Of a DNA stretch of 64,000 nucleotides, positions 1-7,274 are shown piece after piece. The DNA comes from Silanimonas sp. GTDB taxonomy: Bacteria > Pseudomonadota > Gammaproteobacteria > Xanthomonadales > Xanthomonadaceae. The notes under the pieces are model-generated. The model was not told the DNA's origin. It did not search any database and saw nothing but the letters and a program-made list of their open reading frames with translations. The translations under genes were made by a program, and so were the position numbers. Where the stretch lies: NCBI GenBank assembly GCA_018334015.1, contig JAGXTI010000020.1, positions 1-64,000 of the forward strand, in the 5' to 3' direction. Each line of letters begins with the position of its first letter. The first letter of the stretch is position 1.

Positions 1-49
1 ACAAGCGCGCCTCAGCGGCCTCGGTATCGCGTTCTGTGGGCATCGTCAT
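1..49 (-). CDS. IS1182-type transposase, 5' end only (left copy)
   Basis: Only the first 16 codons are inside the window. The start is ATG at 49-47 and the gene runs off the left edge. The bases are the exact reverse complement of the first codons of the transposase at the right end of the window, so the identification rests on that longer copy. Whether this copy is intact cannot be seen. Confidence 0.6.
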   Translation of the reverse strand, partial: MTMPTERDTEAAEARL

Positions 50-126
50 GGACTCGAGCATGCCAGACCCCACGCCCATTCAGCAGGCCGAGAAAAACTC
101 TCAGGCTCTCAGGCTCCGCGTCCCGC
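1..126 (-). mobile_element. End of IS1182-like insertion sequence, left copy
   Basis: Bases 1-126 are identical, base for base, to the reverse complement of 63737-63862. They contain the transposase start and about 77 bases upstream of it, including a doubled CTCAGGCT motif. Identity stops at 126/127, which should be near the element boundary, although the last 18 or so bases (CTCAGGCTCCGCGTCCCGC) also occur in the dispersed repeat family at 23 kb, so the true IS tip may lie a little further in. Confidence 0.55.
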
Positions 127-567
127 TGCGCATTCGCCGCCGCTCGCCATCCATGGCTCGCTTCGCTGTCCCTCAGGCCGCGCTGGCGCGGCACTCGATG
201 ACGGGTCTACGCCAAAAGATGGGAAGCGAAGACGGGCTTCGTGCGCGTTCAACCATCAACAGTGCAGCCTCGAAGCACCCCGCAAGGCAGGCTGGGGGCC
301 GGCGACGGAATTCGAGGGCCAGCCCGGTGATCAGACGCCAGGCCCGCAGGGTGCGCCCCGGATGGGCGCACCGACCGTGGGCACAGGATGTGCCCATCGG
401 TCGGCCCGTCGGCTTGCTTGCCGCACGGCTACCGGCCCGAGTCCGCCGCCGGCCCCCGGCCTGTCGCGGCGGGGGTGCTGCTCCGGGCGCGTCCCGGCCT
501 GTCGCGGCGGGGGTGCTGCTCCGGGCGCGTCCCGGCCTGCCGCGGCGGGGGTGCTGCTCCGGGCTCC
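111..567 (+). repeat. Dispersed A-B repeat module, left copy
   Basis: Non-coding module made of block A (about 111-212) and block B (about 271-480), followed by a tandem array. Both blocks recur in inverted orientation at 23073-23526, with roughly 90 percent identity by eye and the same A-then-B order. Block A contains a GCCGCG/CGCGGC hairpin with a four-base loop near 184-199. All frames across it give low-complexity Arg/Ala-rich translations typical of shadow frames, so I do not call a protein here. Confidence 0.7.
458..567 (+). repeat. 38-bp tandem repeat, about three units
   Basis: Units start at 458, 496 and 534. Each begins GGCCTGTCGCGGCGGGGG and ends in CCGGGCGCGTCCC; the third unit has one internal change (TGC for TGT) and decays at its end. 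There is no spacer variation, so this is not a CRISPR. A single unit core also occurs, inverted, in the repeats near 23.2 kb and 23.65 kb. Confidence 0.85.
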
Positions 568-790
568 CCGGTGCGCGTCATCGCGCCGCACCTGCGTGCC
601 CGCAAAACCGGAAAAGGACAGTTCTTGATCAGCCCCATGCCGGAAACGGACTCAGAAGCTCCGGCACAAGTAAAAAATCAACCGGCGCAACGCCGCGCAG
701 GCCCTTCAAATCGGCATCGTGTGGAATTTCGCAAGAGGCTCCACCAGCTGCCGCAGCCCGGTCCCGGCTCTGGTGCAGTGGCGTCGGCGC
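568..790. other. Intergenic stretch without recognisable feature
   Basis: Between the tandem repeat and the 3' end of pepP there is no convincing reading frame, RNA or strong hairpin. The base composition is slightly less GC-rich around 600-700 than in the repeats. Confidence 0.5.
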
Positions 791-2134
791 TCAGCCCGCC
801 ATCCAGGCCTCGATCGCCTCGGCATCCTTCGGCACCGCGCCGGTGAGGATCTCCGGGCCCTCGGTGGTGACCAGCACCTCGTCCTCGATGCGGATGCCGA
901 TGCCGCGCCATTTGGCCGGCACCTTGGCATCGGGCGCGATGTAGAGGCCGGGCTCGACGGTGAACACCATGCCCGGCTCGAGCAGGCGTGATTCGCCGGC
1001 CACCCGGTAATCACCGACATCGTGCACGTCGAGGCCGATCCAGTGCCCGGTCTTGTGCATGTAGAAGGCCTTGTAGGCCTCCGACGCGATCGCCTTGCGC
1101 AGGCTGCCCTTGAGCAGGCCGAGCGTCAGCAGGCCCTCGACCAGCACCCGCACGGCCGCCTCGTGGACCGCGGCGTAGGGCCGGCCGGGGCGTGCCTCGG
1201 CGATCGCTGCCATCTGTGCCGCAAGCACCAGCTCGTAGAGCGCGCCTTGTGGCTTGGTGTAACGCCCGTTCACCGGCCAAGTGCGGGTGATGTCGCTGGC
1301 GTAACCACGGAACTCGGCCCCGGCATCGCAGAGCAGCAGATCGCCGTCGCGCAACTCGCCGTTGTTGGCGATGTGGTGCAGCACACAGGCATGGGCCCCG
1401 GCACCGACGATGGGGCTGTAAGCCGGCACGCTGTCATGCGCCCGCCAGACCGCCCAGAGTGCCGCCTCGACCTCGTACTCGCGTCCGCCGGGGCGGGTGG
1501 CACGCATCGCCGCTTTTTGCGCCTCGGCGGCGATGGCGGCGGCATGCCGCATCTGCCGCAGTTCCGCCGCCGACTTGAACAGTCGCTGCTCATGCAGCAG
1601 ATGGCCCAGTTCGAGGAATTCGTGCGGCGGCTGGGCGCCCTGGCGCACCTGGGCGCGCACCCGGTTGACCCAGCCGATCAGCTTGAGATCGAAGTCCTTG
1701 TCGCGGCCGAAGTGGTAGTAGACCCGCGAGCGGCCCTCGAGCAGGCCGGGCAGGATCTCGTCGATGTCGGCGATCGGGTAGGCATCGTCGATGCCGTGAT
1801 GCGCCACCGCACCTTCCGGCCCGGCACGCGGGCCGTCCCATTGTTCGCGGGCGGGGTCGCGTTCGCGGCAGAACAGCAGGGTCTCGCCGTGCGCCCGGCC
1901 CGGCACGATCACCAGCACTGCCTCCGGCTCGGGAAAGCCGCTCAGGTACCAGAAATCGGAATCCTGCCGGTAAGGGTGGAAGGTGTCGTGGCTGCGCACC
2001 CGCTCGGGGGCGGCGGCCAGCACCAAGATGCTGTCGGCGCCGGCCTGTTCGATCAGGGCACGACGTCGGCGCTGGTACTCGGCCACCGGTAGGGCGGCCG
2101 GTGGCCGGGCCAGCGTGGCCGGACGGGCCGCCAT
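791..2134 (-). CDS. pepP: Xaa-Pro aminopeptidase (M24B)
   Basis: Cytosolic metallopeptidase removing an N-terminal residue that precedes proline. The 447-residue protein has the AMP_N domain in its first 140 or so residues, then the pita-bread catalytic domain. The dinuclear metal ligands are visible: Asp in CDAGAEFRGYASDITR (two Asp), His in GHWIGLDVHDVG, Glu in FTVEPGLYI and Glu in RIEDEVLV. I chose the ATG at 2134 because it overlaps the TGA of the upstream UPF0149 gene by one base, which implies translational coupling; an in-frame ATG at 2170 would lie inside that gene. pepP next to a UPF0149 (ygfB) gene is the gene order also known from E. coli. Confidence 0.93.
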   Translation of the reverse strand: MAARPATLARPPAALPVAEYQRRRRALIEQAGADSILVLAAAPERVRSHDTFHPYRQDSDFWYLSGFPEPEAVLVIVPGRAHGETLLFCRERDPAREQWDGPRAGPEGAVAHHGIDDAYPIADIDEILPGLLEGRSRVYYHFGRDKDFDLKLIGWVNRVRAQVRQGAQPPHEFLELGHLLHEQRLFKSAAELRQMRHAAAIAAEAQKAAMRATRPGGREYEVEAALWAVWRAHDSVPAYSPIVGAGAHACVLHHIANNGELRDGDLLLCDAGAEFRGYASDITRTWPVNGRYTKPQGALYELVLAAQMAAIAEARPGRPYAAVHEAAVRVLVEGLLTLGLLKGSLRKAIASEAYKAFYMHKTGHWIGLDVHDVGDYRVAGESRLLEPGMVFTVEPGLYIAPDAKVPAKWRGIGIRIEDEVLVTTEGPEILTGAVPKDAEAIEAWMAG

Positions 2135-2670
2135 CAGTGCAGCCTCCGCCGGTCGTGGGCGGCGAGGCAATCGCCGTGGACCAGCAGGGCGGCGACCCGG
2201 ACGAACTCCTCCAGTTCGGCCAGCGCTTCCTCATCGGCCTCCGGGTCGTCGTAGCTGACCTCGGATTCCGCGATGCGCGCCAGATCGACCAGTGCTTCGC
2301 GGGTCTCCTCGGCCAAGGCCCCGTGCAGGCCGGCCAGGCCGACCCCGCCCAGAAAGCCCCGGCACCAGGCCACCAGTGCCTCGCCACGCTCGCTGACCGG
2401 GGCATCATCTTCCGGCAGCAGCAGTTCCAGACCGAAGTCGGCGGCGGCCAGTTGCGCCACCGTGGCGGCATCGAGACGGGCCAAGGGCGAGCCGGGCAAG
2501 GGCGGCGCGAGATGCTCGTCGCTCATCGCCTCGGCCAGCCAATTGGTCCGCTGCGGCGCGCCGCAGCGCAGGGCGCAGAGGGAACCGTGGAGTTCGGAGG
2601 GATCGACCGACAAGACCAGCGCCTCGATCTGGGCGGCGACCTCGACGTAGGTGGGCAGGAAATCGGACAC
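2134..2670 (-). CDS. UPF0149 family protein (YgfB-like)
   Basis: Protein of about 178 residues, all-alpha, with the family features ELHGSLCALRCG near the N terminus, FLGGVG in the middle and an acidic stretch (DPEADEEALAELEEF) before the C terminus. E. coli YgfB is 192 residues. The frame stays open upstream to 2925, but that part overlaps the divergent cell-division promoter and gene, and the family similarity begins at the GTG at 2670, so I start there; no strong ribosome site is visible. The stop overlaps the pepP start. Family members have been linked to regulation of ampDh3 in Pseudomonas, but nothing here shows a specific role. Confidence 0.8.
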   Translation of the reverse strand: MSDFLPTYVEVAAQIEALVLSVDPSELHGSLCALRCGAPQRTNWLAEAMSDEHLAPPLPGSPLARLDAATVAQLAAADFGLELLLPEDDAPVSERGEALVAWCRGFLGGVGLAGLHGALAEETREALVDLARIAESEVSYDDPEADEEALAELEEFVRVAALLVHGDCLAAHDRRRLH

Positions 2671-2744
2671 GGGGCGGAGAACGCGTGGACGTGGCCGGCA
2701 GTCTAGCAGCCGCTTCCCGGCTGGAGCCGCCGCCACGGCCTGCG

Positions 2745-2750
2745 TACACT
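2745..2750 (+). promoter_or_regulatory. Candidate -10 box for the zapB-like/zapA pair
   Basis: TACACT lies 31 bases before the start codon at 2782. No good -35 is seen at 16-18 bp, so this is a weak call based on position in a divergent intergenic gap and resemblance to other -10 boxes in the window. Confidence 0.3.
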
Positions 2751-2781
2751 CGGCCTTCAATGCCGACCGCCCGGAACCCCC

Positions 2782-3006
2782 ATGCCCACGGCCCCCGATC
2801 CCCGCGAGGAACTGGTCCAGCTCGGCGCCCGCATCGATGCGCTCTCGGCGCTGGTGCACCGGCTCGCCGAGGAGAACACCCAGCTGCGCGAGGCGCAGGC
2901 GCAACTGGCCGGTGAGCGTGCGCAACTGCTCTCGCGCAACGAGCTGGCACGCAGCCGCGTCGAAGCCATGATCCAGCGCCTGAAATCGCTCGAGGCCCGG
3001 CCGTGA
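2782..3006 (+). CDS. ZapB-like coiled-coil protein (TIGR02449 type)
   Basis: A 74-residue protein that is almost entirely heptad coiled coil (LVHRLAEENTQLREAQ and onward), with no Cys and no membrane segment. It matches the short TIGR02449 family that sits directly before zapA in many gammaproteobacteria and is thought to act with ZapA at the division ring. Its stop codon overlaps the zapA start (GTGA), so the two are likely translated together. The exact function is inferred from context and coiled-coil character only. Confidence 0.8.
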   Translation: MPTAPDPREELVQLGARIDALSALVHRLAEENTQLREAQAQLAGERAQLLSRNELARSRVEAMIQRLKSLEARP

Positions 3007-3299
3007 GCGAGGGCATCGCCGTCCGCATCCTCGATCGCGAGTTCATGATCGGCTGCAAGCCCGAGGAGCGCGAGTCGCTGCAGGCCGCCGCGCAACTGCT
3101 GGAGGCGCGCATGCGCGGCATCCGTGGCGACAACCGCATGGCGGCCTTCGACCGCATCGCGGTGATCGCCGCACTGAACCTCGCCGCCGAGGTGCACAGC
3201 TTCCGCCGCGAACTGGAAGGCCGCGACACCGATCTGACGCGCGGCCTTGCCGATCTCAACCGCAAGGTCGATGCGCTGCTGGGGCAGGTGCCGCGCTGA
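3003..3299 (+). CDS. zapA: Cell division protein ZapA
   Basis: 98 residues, the usual size. The N-terminal part (VAVRILDREFMIGC type strand) is the ZapA beta-beta-alpha head, followed by a long C-terminal helix (about residues 55-95) that forms the tetramer coiled coil. ZapA cross-links FtsZ filaments at the Z ring. The start is GTG at 3003, overlapping the upstream stop by four bases. 6S RNA and fau follow, the same order as zapA-ssrS-ygfA in E. coli. Confidence 0.92.
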   Translation: MSEGIAVRILDREFMIGCKPEERESLQAAAQLLEARMRGIRGDNRMAAFDRIAVIAALNLAAEVHSFRRELEGRDTDLTRGLADLNRKVDALLGQVPR

Positions 3300-3354
3300 A
3301 TGCCGGCCATCGCACACGCGGCGTCCTCACGGCGAATGGGCAGGGTGGCGCGGC

Positions 3355-3360
3355 TATACT
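3355..3360 (+). promoter_or_regulatory. -10 box of the 6S RNA promoter
   Basis: TATACT ends six bases before the predicted 5' end of 6S RNA. The -35 region (around 3332-3337) does not match consensus well. Confidence 0.6.
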
Positions 3361-3365
3361 GTTCT

Positions 3366-3557
3366 TGCGTCCTCTGCTGTGCGCGACAGCCCGCGCCAAC
3401 ATTTCGCCTTGACCCATAACCACGGCCCGGGAATGCCGCTTCATCGCCGGTGTGCATGTCCGCCCCGCAGCGGAAAGCCTGAACGCGCTGACGGCCTTCC
3501 CACTTGATCCTCGGGATCAAGGTCGTTGCGCGGGCATCGGCATGGCGGAGGACGCGC
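3366..3557 (+). ncRNA. ssrS: 6S RNA
   Basis: About 190 nt. Its ends pair in a closing stem (GCGTCCTC at 3367 with GGAGGACGC near 3547-3555). It contains the conserved 3' arm hairpin CTTGATCCTCGGGATCAAGG, which corresponds to the CTTGAACC...GGTTCAAGG arm of E. coli 6S RNA, and the CCGCAGCGGAAAGCC block on the 5' side of the bubble. It lies between zapA and fau, the classical ssrS position. A run of five T follows at 3560-3564. 6S RNA binds sigma-70 RNA polymerase in stationary phase. End points are estimates. Confidence 0.88.
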
Positions 3558-3586
3558 CCTTTTTCCATCGACGCCGCCAACCGCCC

Positions 3587-4210
3587 ATGACCGACGCCGA
3601 TACCCGTCGCCCCCTGCGCGTGGCCCTGCGGGAGCGCCGTCGCGCCGTGCCGGTGCGCGAGCGTCTCGACGCGGCGGCGGCCCTTGCCGCGCAACTGCTG
3701 CCGGAACTCGCCGGCCATGCCGGCCGCATCGCCGGCTACTGGGCGGTGGGCGGCGAACTGCCCCTGCACGCCGTGCAATCCGCCCTGCCCGCCACCTTGC
3801 AATGGTGCCTGCCGCTCTTGCACACGGACGGCCGCCTGCGCTTCGCCGAGTGGGCGCCAGGCCAGGCGCTCGCGACCAACCGCTACGGCATTCCCGAACC
3901 CGCCGCCGGTGCACGCTTCGATGCCCAGGACTTGGCCGTGGTGCTGGTGCCGCTGCTGGCCTTCGATGGCCACGGCCAGCGCCTGGGCCAGGGCGGTGGC
4001 TGGTACGACCGCAGTTTCGCCTTCTGCCGGGCCGCGGATCGCGCCGCCGGTGCGGCATCGTCCTCGCTGGACCCCGCGCCCCGCCTGATCGGCATCGCCT
4101 ACGACTGGCAGCGGGTCGAACGGCTCGACGCCGGGCCTTGGGACGTGCCGCTCGATGCCGTCGCCACACCTTCGGCCTTCCATCGCTTCGAACGTTCCGC
4201 CAAGGCCTGA
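3587..4210 (+). CDS. fau: 5-formyltetrahydrofolate cyclo-ligase
   Basis: ATP-dependent conversion of 5-formyl-THF to 5,10-methenyl-THF in the cytosol. 207 residues. The family signature GQGGGWYDRSF is clear at about residue 135, together with LVPLLAFDGHGQRLG before it and the IGIAYDWQ strand near the C terminus. The N-terminal RRPLRVALRERRRA helix is the usual basic ATP-binding start. Longer in-frame starts upstream lie inside 6S RNA, so the ATG at 3587 is preferred. It is probably read through from the 6S promoter, as in E. coli. Confidence 0.92.
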   Translation: MTDADTRRPLRVALRERRRAVPVRERLDAAAALAAQLLPELAGHAGRIAGYWAVGGELPLHAVQSALPATLQWCLPLLHTDGRLRFAEWAPGQALATNRYGIPEPAAGARFDAQDLAVVLVPLLAFDGHGQRLGQGGGWYDRSFAFCRAADRAAGAASSSLDPAPRLIGIAYDWQRVERLDAGPWDVPLDAVATPSAFHRFERSAKA

Positions 4211-4211
4211 G

Positions 4212-4694
4212 ATGCCCAAGCCCGCCCGCTCGTACTGGCTGATGAAGTCCGAACCGGACGAATTCTCGATCGACGACCTCGCACGGGTCGGCACCGAACC
4301 CTGGAGTGGCGTGCGCAACTACCAGGCGCGCAATTTCATGTGGCGACAGATGCGCGTCGGTGATGGCGTGTTCTTCTACCACTCCAACGCCGCCGTGCCG
4401 GGCATCCATGGCCTGGCCCGCGTGGCCTCGACGCCCTACCCCGACCCCACGCAGTTCGATCCCTCATCCGACTACTTCGACGCCAAAAGCGGCCGCGAGG
4501 ATCCACGCTGGTGGCTCGTCGATGTCGCTTTCGAGCGTAAGCTTTCGCGCGCCATCAGCCTCGACGAACTGCGCGGGCAAGCCGAGGCGCTCGACGATTT
4601 CGTCCTGCTGCGCCGTGGCAACCGCCTGTCGGTGCTGCCGGTGAGTGCGGCGCAGTGGCATCACATCCTCTCGCTGGAGAAAAAAACCCCATGA
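4212..4694 (+). CDS. EVE domain protein (PUA-like fold)
   Basis: 160 residues covering one EVE domain: it opens with the typical [16 protein letters not shown], followed by [23 protein letters not shown] and [12 protein letters not shown] domains bind modified bases, for example methylated or otherwise altered cytosine and some tRNA bases; here it is stand-alone, like thymocyte nuclear protein 1 homologues. The gene starts one base after the fau stop and overlaps rpiA by four bases, so it is in the same operon. The ligand cannot be told from the sequence. Confidence 0.85.
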   Translation: MPKPARSYWLMKSEPDEFSIDDLARVGTEPWSGVRNYQARNFMWRQMRVGDGVFFYHSNAAVPGIHGLARVASTPYPDPTQFDPSSDYFDAKSGREDPRWWLVDVAFERKLSRAISLDELRGQAEALDDFVLLRRGNRLSVLPVSAAQWHHILSLEKKTP

Positions 4695-5344
4695 GCACCG
4701 TCGACGAACAGAAACGCGCCTCGGCGCTCAAGGCCTTGGAGTTCGTCGAGGACGGCATGGTGGTCGGCGTCGGCACCGGATCGACCGTCCGGCATTTCAT
4801 CGAGGGCCTTGCGGCCCTGCAGGACCGTATCGAGGGCGCGGTGAGCAGCTCGGAACAGAGCACCGCGTTGCTCAAGCAGCACGGCATCCGGGTGCTCGAC
4901 CTGAACGCTGTCGGGCCGCTGGCGCTCTACGTCGATGGCGCCGACGAGTGCGACCCGTTCAACCGGCTCATCAAGGGCGGTGGTGGCGCACTGACCCGCG
5001 AGAAGATCATCGCCGAAGCCAGCGAACGCTTCATCTGCATCATCGACAAGGCCAAGAACGTGGAGCTGCTCGGCCGTTTCCCGCTGCCGGTGGAGGTGAT
5101 CCCGATGGCGCGTTCGCTGGTCGGTCGAAAGATCGTCGCGCTGGGCGGCCAGCCGGTCTGGCGCGAGGGTGTGCTCACCGACAACGGCAACTGGATCATC
5201 GACATCCACCACCTGCGCATCGTCGATCCGCTGACGCTGGAGCGCGAGTTGAACCAGATCCCCGGCGTGGTCGCCTGCGGCCTGTTCGCCCGCCGTACGG
5301 CGGACACCGTGATCAGCGCCGGCGAGTTGCGCAAGAAACGCTGA
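4691..5344 (+). CDS. rpiA: Ribose-5-phosphate isomerase A
   Basis: Interconverts ribose 5-phosphate and ribulose 5-phosphate in the pentose phosphate pathway. 217 residues, as in E. coli. Active-site landmarks: [13 protein letters not shown] (phosphate loop), SSSEQS, DGADECD (catalytic Asp pair) and [11 protein letters not shown] (catalytic Glu and Lys). I start at the ATG at 4691, which overlaps the EVE-gene stop (ATGA); an upstream in-frame ATG would sit inside that gene. A hairpin at 5447-5470 probably ends the transcript. Confidence 0.95.
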   Translation: MSTVDEQKRASALKALEFVEDGMVVGVGTGSTVRHFIEGLAALQDRIEGAVSSSEQSTALLKQHGIRVLDLNAVGPLALYVDGADECDPFNRLIKGGGGALTREKIIAEASERFICIIDKAKNVELLGRFPLPVEVIPMARSLVGRKIVALGGQPVWREGVLTDNGNWIIDIHHLRIVDPLTLERELNQIPGVVACGLFARRTADTVISAGELRKKR

Positions 5345-5393
5345 AAGGCAGAACCAGCGCCGCGCCCCGACCGGACCGGACCGAACCGGACCG

Positions 5394-5428
5394 GGGCTGG
5401 GCTGGGCTGGGCTGGGCTGGGCTGGGCT
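5394..5428 (+). repeat. GGGCT pentamer microsatellite, seven units
   Basis: Seven perfect copies of GGGCT stand just downstream of rpiA, preceded by several degenerate ACCGG pentamers from about 5366. It is intergenic, so length change would not alter a protein. Confidence 0.9.
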
Positions 5429-5446
5429 TTTCCGGCGCCACCAACG

Positions 5447-5470
5447 ACAACGGCCCCGAGGGGCCGTTGT
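5447..5470 (+). terminator. Hairpin terminator after rpiA
   Basis: Perfect 10-bp stem ACAACGGCCC/GGGCCGTTGT with loop CGAG. No T-run follows on either strand, so it may need Rho or act as a transcript-end stabiliser. It also faces the tRNA-Gln transcript that comes from the other side. Confidence 0.6.
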
Positions 5471-5482
5471 TCGCTGCCGGTT

Positions 5483-5557
5483 TGGCAGCCCGTGATGGAT
5501 TCGAACCACCGAATGCCTGAGTCAGAGTCAGGTGCCTTACCGCTTGGCTAACGGGCT
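5483..5557 (-). tRNA. tRNA-Gln (CUG)
   Basis: Full cloverleaf on the minus strand, 75 nt with encoded CCA (5485-5483). The acceptor stem is AGCCCGT/ACGGGCT (7 bp) with discriminator G. The D-arm GCCAAGCGGTAAGGC and the T-arm with GGTTCGAATCC are standard. The anticodon stem CCTGA/TCAGG closes the loop CTCTGAC, giving anticodon CUG. It lies 48 bp downstream of rpsI in the same direction and may share its transcript. Confidence 0.95.
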
Positions 5558-5604
5558 GTGGACCCCGAACACCAGCGCCGGCAGGGCCGGCACCGTGCTG
5601 AAGC

Positions 5605-5997
5605 TTAGCGCTTCGAGAACTGCGTGGCGCGGCGGGCCTTGTGCAGGCCGACCTTCTTGCGCTCGACCTCGCGGGCGTCGCGGGTCATGTAGCCGGCCTT
5701 GCGCAGTTCCGGCTTGAGCGTCTCGTTGTACTCGACCAAGGCACGGGCGACGCCCAGACGGATGGCGCCGGCTTGGCCGGTGGTGCCGCCACCCTCGACC
5801 GTGACCAGCACGTCGAAGGCGTCGGTCATCTTGGTCAGCTCGAGCGGCTGGCGCACGATCATGCGCGAGGTCTCGCGACCAAAGAACTCGTCAAGGGCGC
5901 GGCCGTTGACGGTGATGTTGCCCGTGCCCTTGCGCAGGAACACGCGGGCGGTCGAGGACTTGCGGCGGCCGGTGCCGTAATTCTGCTGGATTGCCAT
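5605..5997 (-). CDS. rpsI: 30S ribosomal protein S9
   Basis: 130 residues, the standard length. It begins with [20 protein letters not shown] and ends with the diagnostic basic tail ATQFSKR, whose terminal Arg reaches the P-site tRNA anticodon. It is the second gene of the rplM-rpsI operon, ten bases after rplM. Confidence 0.98.
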   Translation of the reverse strand: MAIQQNYGTGRRKSSTARVFLRKGTGNITVNGRALDEFFGRETSRMIVRQPLELTKMTDAFDVLVTVEGGGTTGQAGAIRLGVARALVEYNETLKPELRKAGYMTRDAREVERKKVGLHKARRATQFSKR

Positions 5998-6007
5998 GGT
6001 CGTTCTC

Positions 6008-6442
6008 TTACAGGTCCAGCGGCTTGGGCTGCTGGGCGGTGTGCGGGTGCTCGGAGCCGGTGTAGACCTTGAGCTTGCGGAACATGGCGCGACCCAGCGG
6101 GGTCTTGGGCAACATGCCCTTGACGCCGATCTCGATCACGCGCTCGGCGTGGCGGTCGAGGGCCTGCTCGAGGGATTCGGACTTGAGGTTGCCGATGTAG
6201 CCGGTGAACCGGTAGTACATCTTGTCCTTGAGTTTGTTGCCGGTGACCGCGATCTTGTCGGCGTTGATGACCACGAAGTAGTCACCGGTGTCGACGTGCG
6301 GGGTCCAGGTGGGCTTGTGCTTGCCGCGCAGGCGGAACGCCAGCTCCGAGCAGAGGCGACCCAAGGTCTTGCCGGCGGCATCGACGACAAACCAGTCGCG
6401 CTGGACGGTCTCGGCCTTGGCGCTGACGGTCATGTTCTTCAT
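6008..6442 (-). CDS. rplM: 50S ribosomal protein L13
   Basis: About 144 residues (E. coli 142). Typical L13 blocks are [40 protein letters not shown] and [16 protein letters not shown] at the C terminus. Two close starts are possible: ATG at 6442 or ATG at 6433; the latter fits the family N terminus (MTVSAK) better, the former has slightly better upstream spacing. A strong promoter lies at 6479-6507. Confidence 0.96.
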   Translation of the reverse strand: MKNMTVSAKAETVQRDWFVVDAAGKTLGRLCSELAFRLRGKHKPTWTPHVDTGDYFVVINADKIAVTGNKLKDKMYYRFTGYIGNLKSESLEQALDRHAERVIEIGVKGMLPKTPLGRAMFRKLKVYTGSEHPHTAQQPKPLDL

Positions 6443-6478
6443 GACGGATCCAGAAGCGAGTGAAAGGGTAGACGAAAA

Positions 6479-6507
6479 AGAATAGCCGTCCGCGGCGGCT
6501 TTGGCAA
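6479..6507 (-). promoter_or_regulatory. Sigma-70-type promoter of rplM-rpsI
   Basis: Reading leftward, TTGCCA (6507-6502) and TATTCT (6484-6479) are separated by exactly 17 bp, about 37 bp before the rplM start. This is one of the two best consensus promoters in the window. Confidence 0.7.
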
Positions 6508-6609
6508 GGGTGAGGGCGAAGCGGTGTTCAGCCGGAGCGCACGGGGCACTGGCGCGGCACTGACCGGCTGCGGCGCATACTGTCCGGGTTTCTGCCAAGC
6601 CCAGCCGCC

Positions 6610-7260
6610 ATGAACCCCGCTTTCCGCCACGACCCGACCCCGACCGAGCGCCTGCTCGGCGAAGCCCAGGCCGCGCTCACCACCTTGTTCGCCCGCCCGC
6701 ACGCCGCCCGCCCGAACCCCGGCGAGTCGCGGCCCCTGCCGCGACTGGACCCCCGGGCGCGCCGCCACACCGCCGGCCTGATGCGGGTCAACCACGCCGG
6801 CGAGGTCTGCGCGCAAGCGCTCTACCTGGGCCAGGCGGCGGTGGCCCGCGACCCTGCGACCCGTGAGCAGTTGCGGGCCGCCGCACAGGAGGAGACCGAC
6901 CACCTCGCCTGGTGCGCCGAACGGCTGGAGGAACTCGGCAGTTCGCCCAGCCGGCTGAACCCTTTGTGGTACGCCGGCAGCTACGCCATCGGCGTGGCGG
7001 CCGGCCTGCGTGGCGACGGCTGGAACCTGGGCTTCGTGGTCGAGACCGAGCGCCAGGTCGAGGCCCATCTCGACCAGCACCTCGCCCAACTGGCCGCCGA
7101 GGACGATCGCTCGCGGGCCATTCTGGAGGTGATGAAAGCCGACGAGGCCCGTCACGCCGACGAGGCCCTGGCCGCCGGTGCCCGCCGCCTGCCCACGCCA
7201 GTGCCGCAGGCGATGCGGCTGGCCTCGGCAGTGATGAAGGCCCTGGCCTACCGGATCTGA
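6610..7260 (+). CDS. coq7: Ubiquinone biosynthesis hydroxylase COQ7
   Basis: Di-iron hydroxylase (3-demethoxyubiquinol 3-hydroxylase) of ubiquinone synthesis. 216 residues. The six iron ligands of the ferritin-like fold are visible as Glu in NHAGEVCAQ, the ExxH of EETDHLAWC, Glu in VVETERQVE, and the ExxH of [10 protein letters not shown]. It replaces UbiF, as in many Pseudomonas and Xanthomonas relatives. It ends in a hairpin shared with the convergent speD. Ubiquinone made with its help feeds the respiratory chain that ends in the oxidase at 42-51 kb. Confidence 0.94.
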   Translation: MNPAFRHDPTPTERLLGEAQAALTTLFARPHAARPNPGESRPLPRLDPRARRHTAGLMRVNHAGEVCAQALYLGQAAVARDPATREQLRAAAQEETDHLAWCAERLEELGSSPSRLNPLWYAGSYAIGVAAGLRGDGWNLGFVVETERQVEAHLDQHLAQLAAEDDRSRAILEVMKADEARHADEALAAGARRLPTPVPQAMRLASAVMKALAYRI

Positions 7261-7274
7261 GGGCGTGCCCTCAG
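7257..7274. terminator. Bidirectional hairpin between coq7 and speD
   Basis: CTGAGGG/CCCTCAG with loop CGTG; the stem includes the coq7 stop and reaches the speD stop. There is no T-run on either side, so efficiency is uncertain. Confidence 0.5.

Noticed and set aside
458-567. Possible CRISPR array
   Set aside because: Units are contiguous with no variable spacers and no cas genes are nearby.
36-944. 302-codon rightward frame across the left repeats
   Set aside because: It runs through the IS end, the A-B repeat and into the 3' end of pepP on the other strand; low-complexity translation with no family similarity.
2671-2925. Longer N terminus for the UPF0149 protein
   Set aside because: The extra residues are antisense to the ZapB-like gene and its promoter and do not resemble the family.
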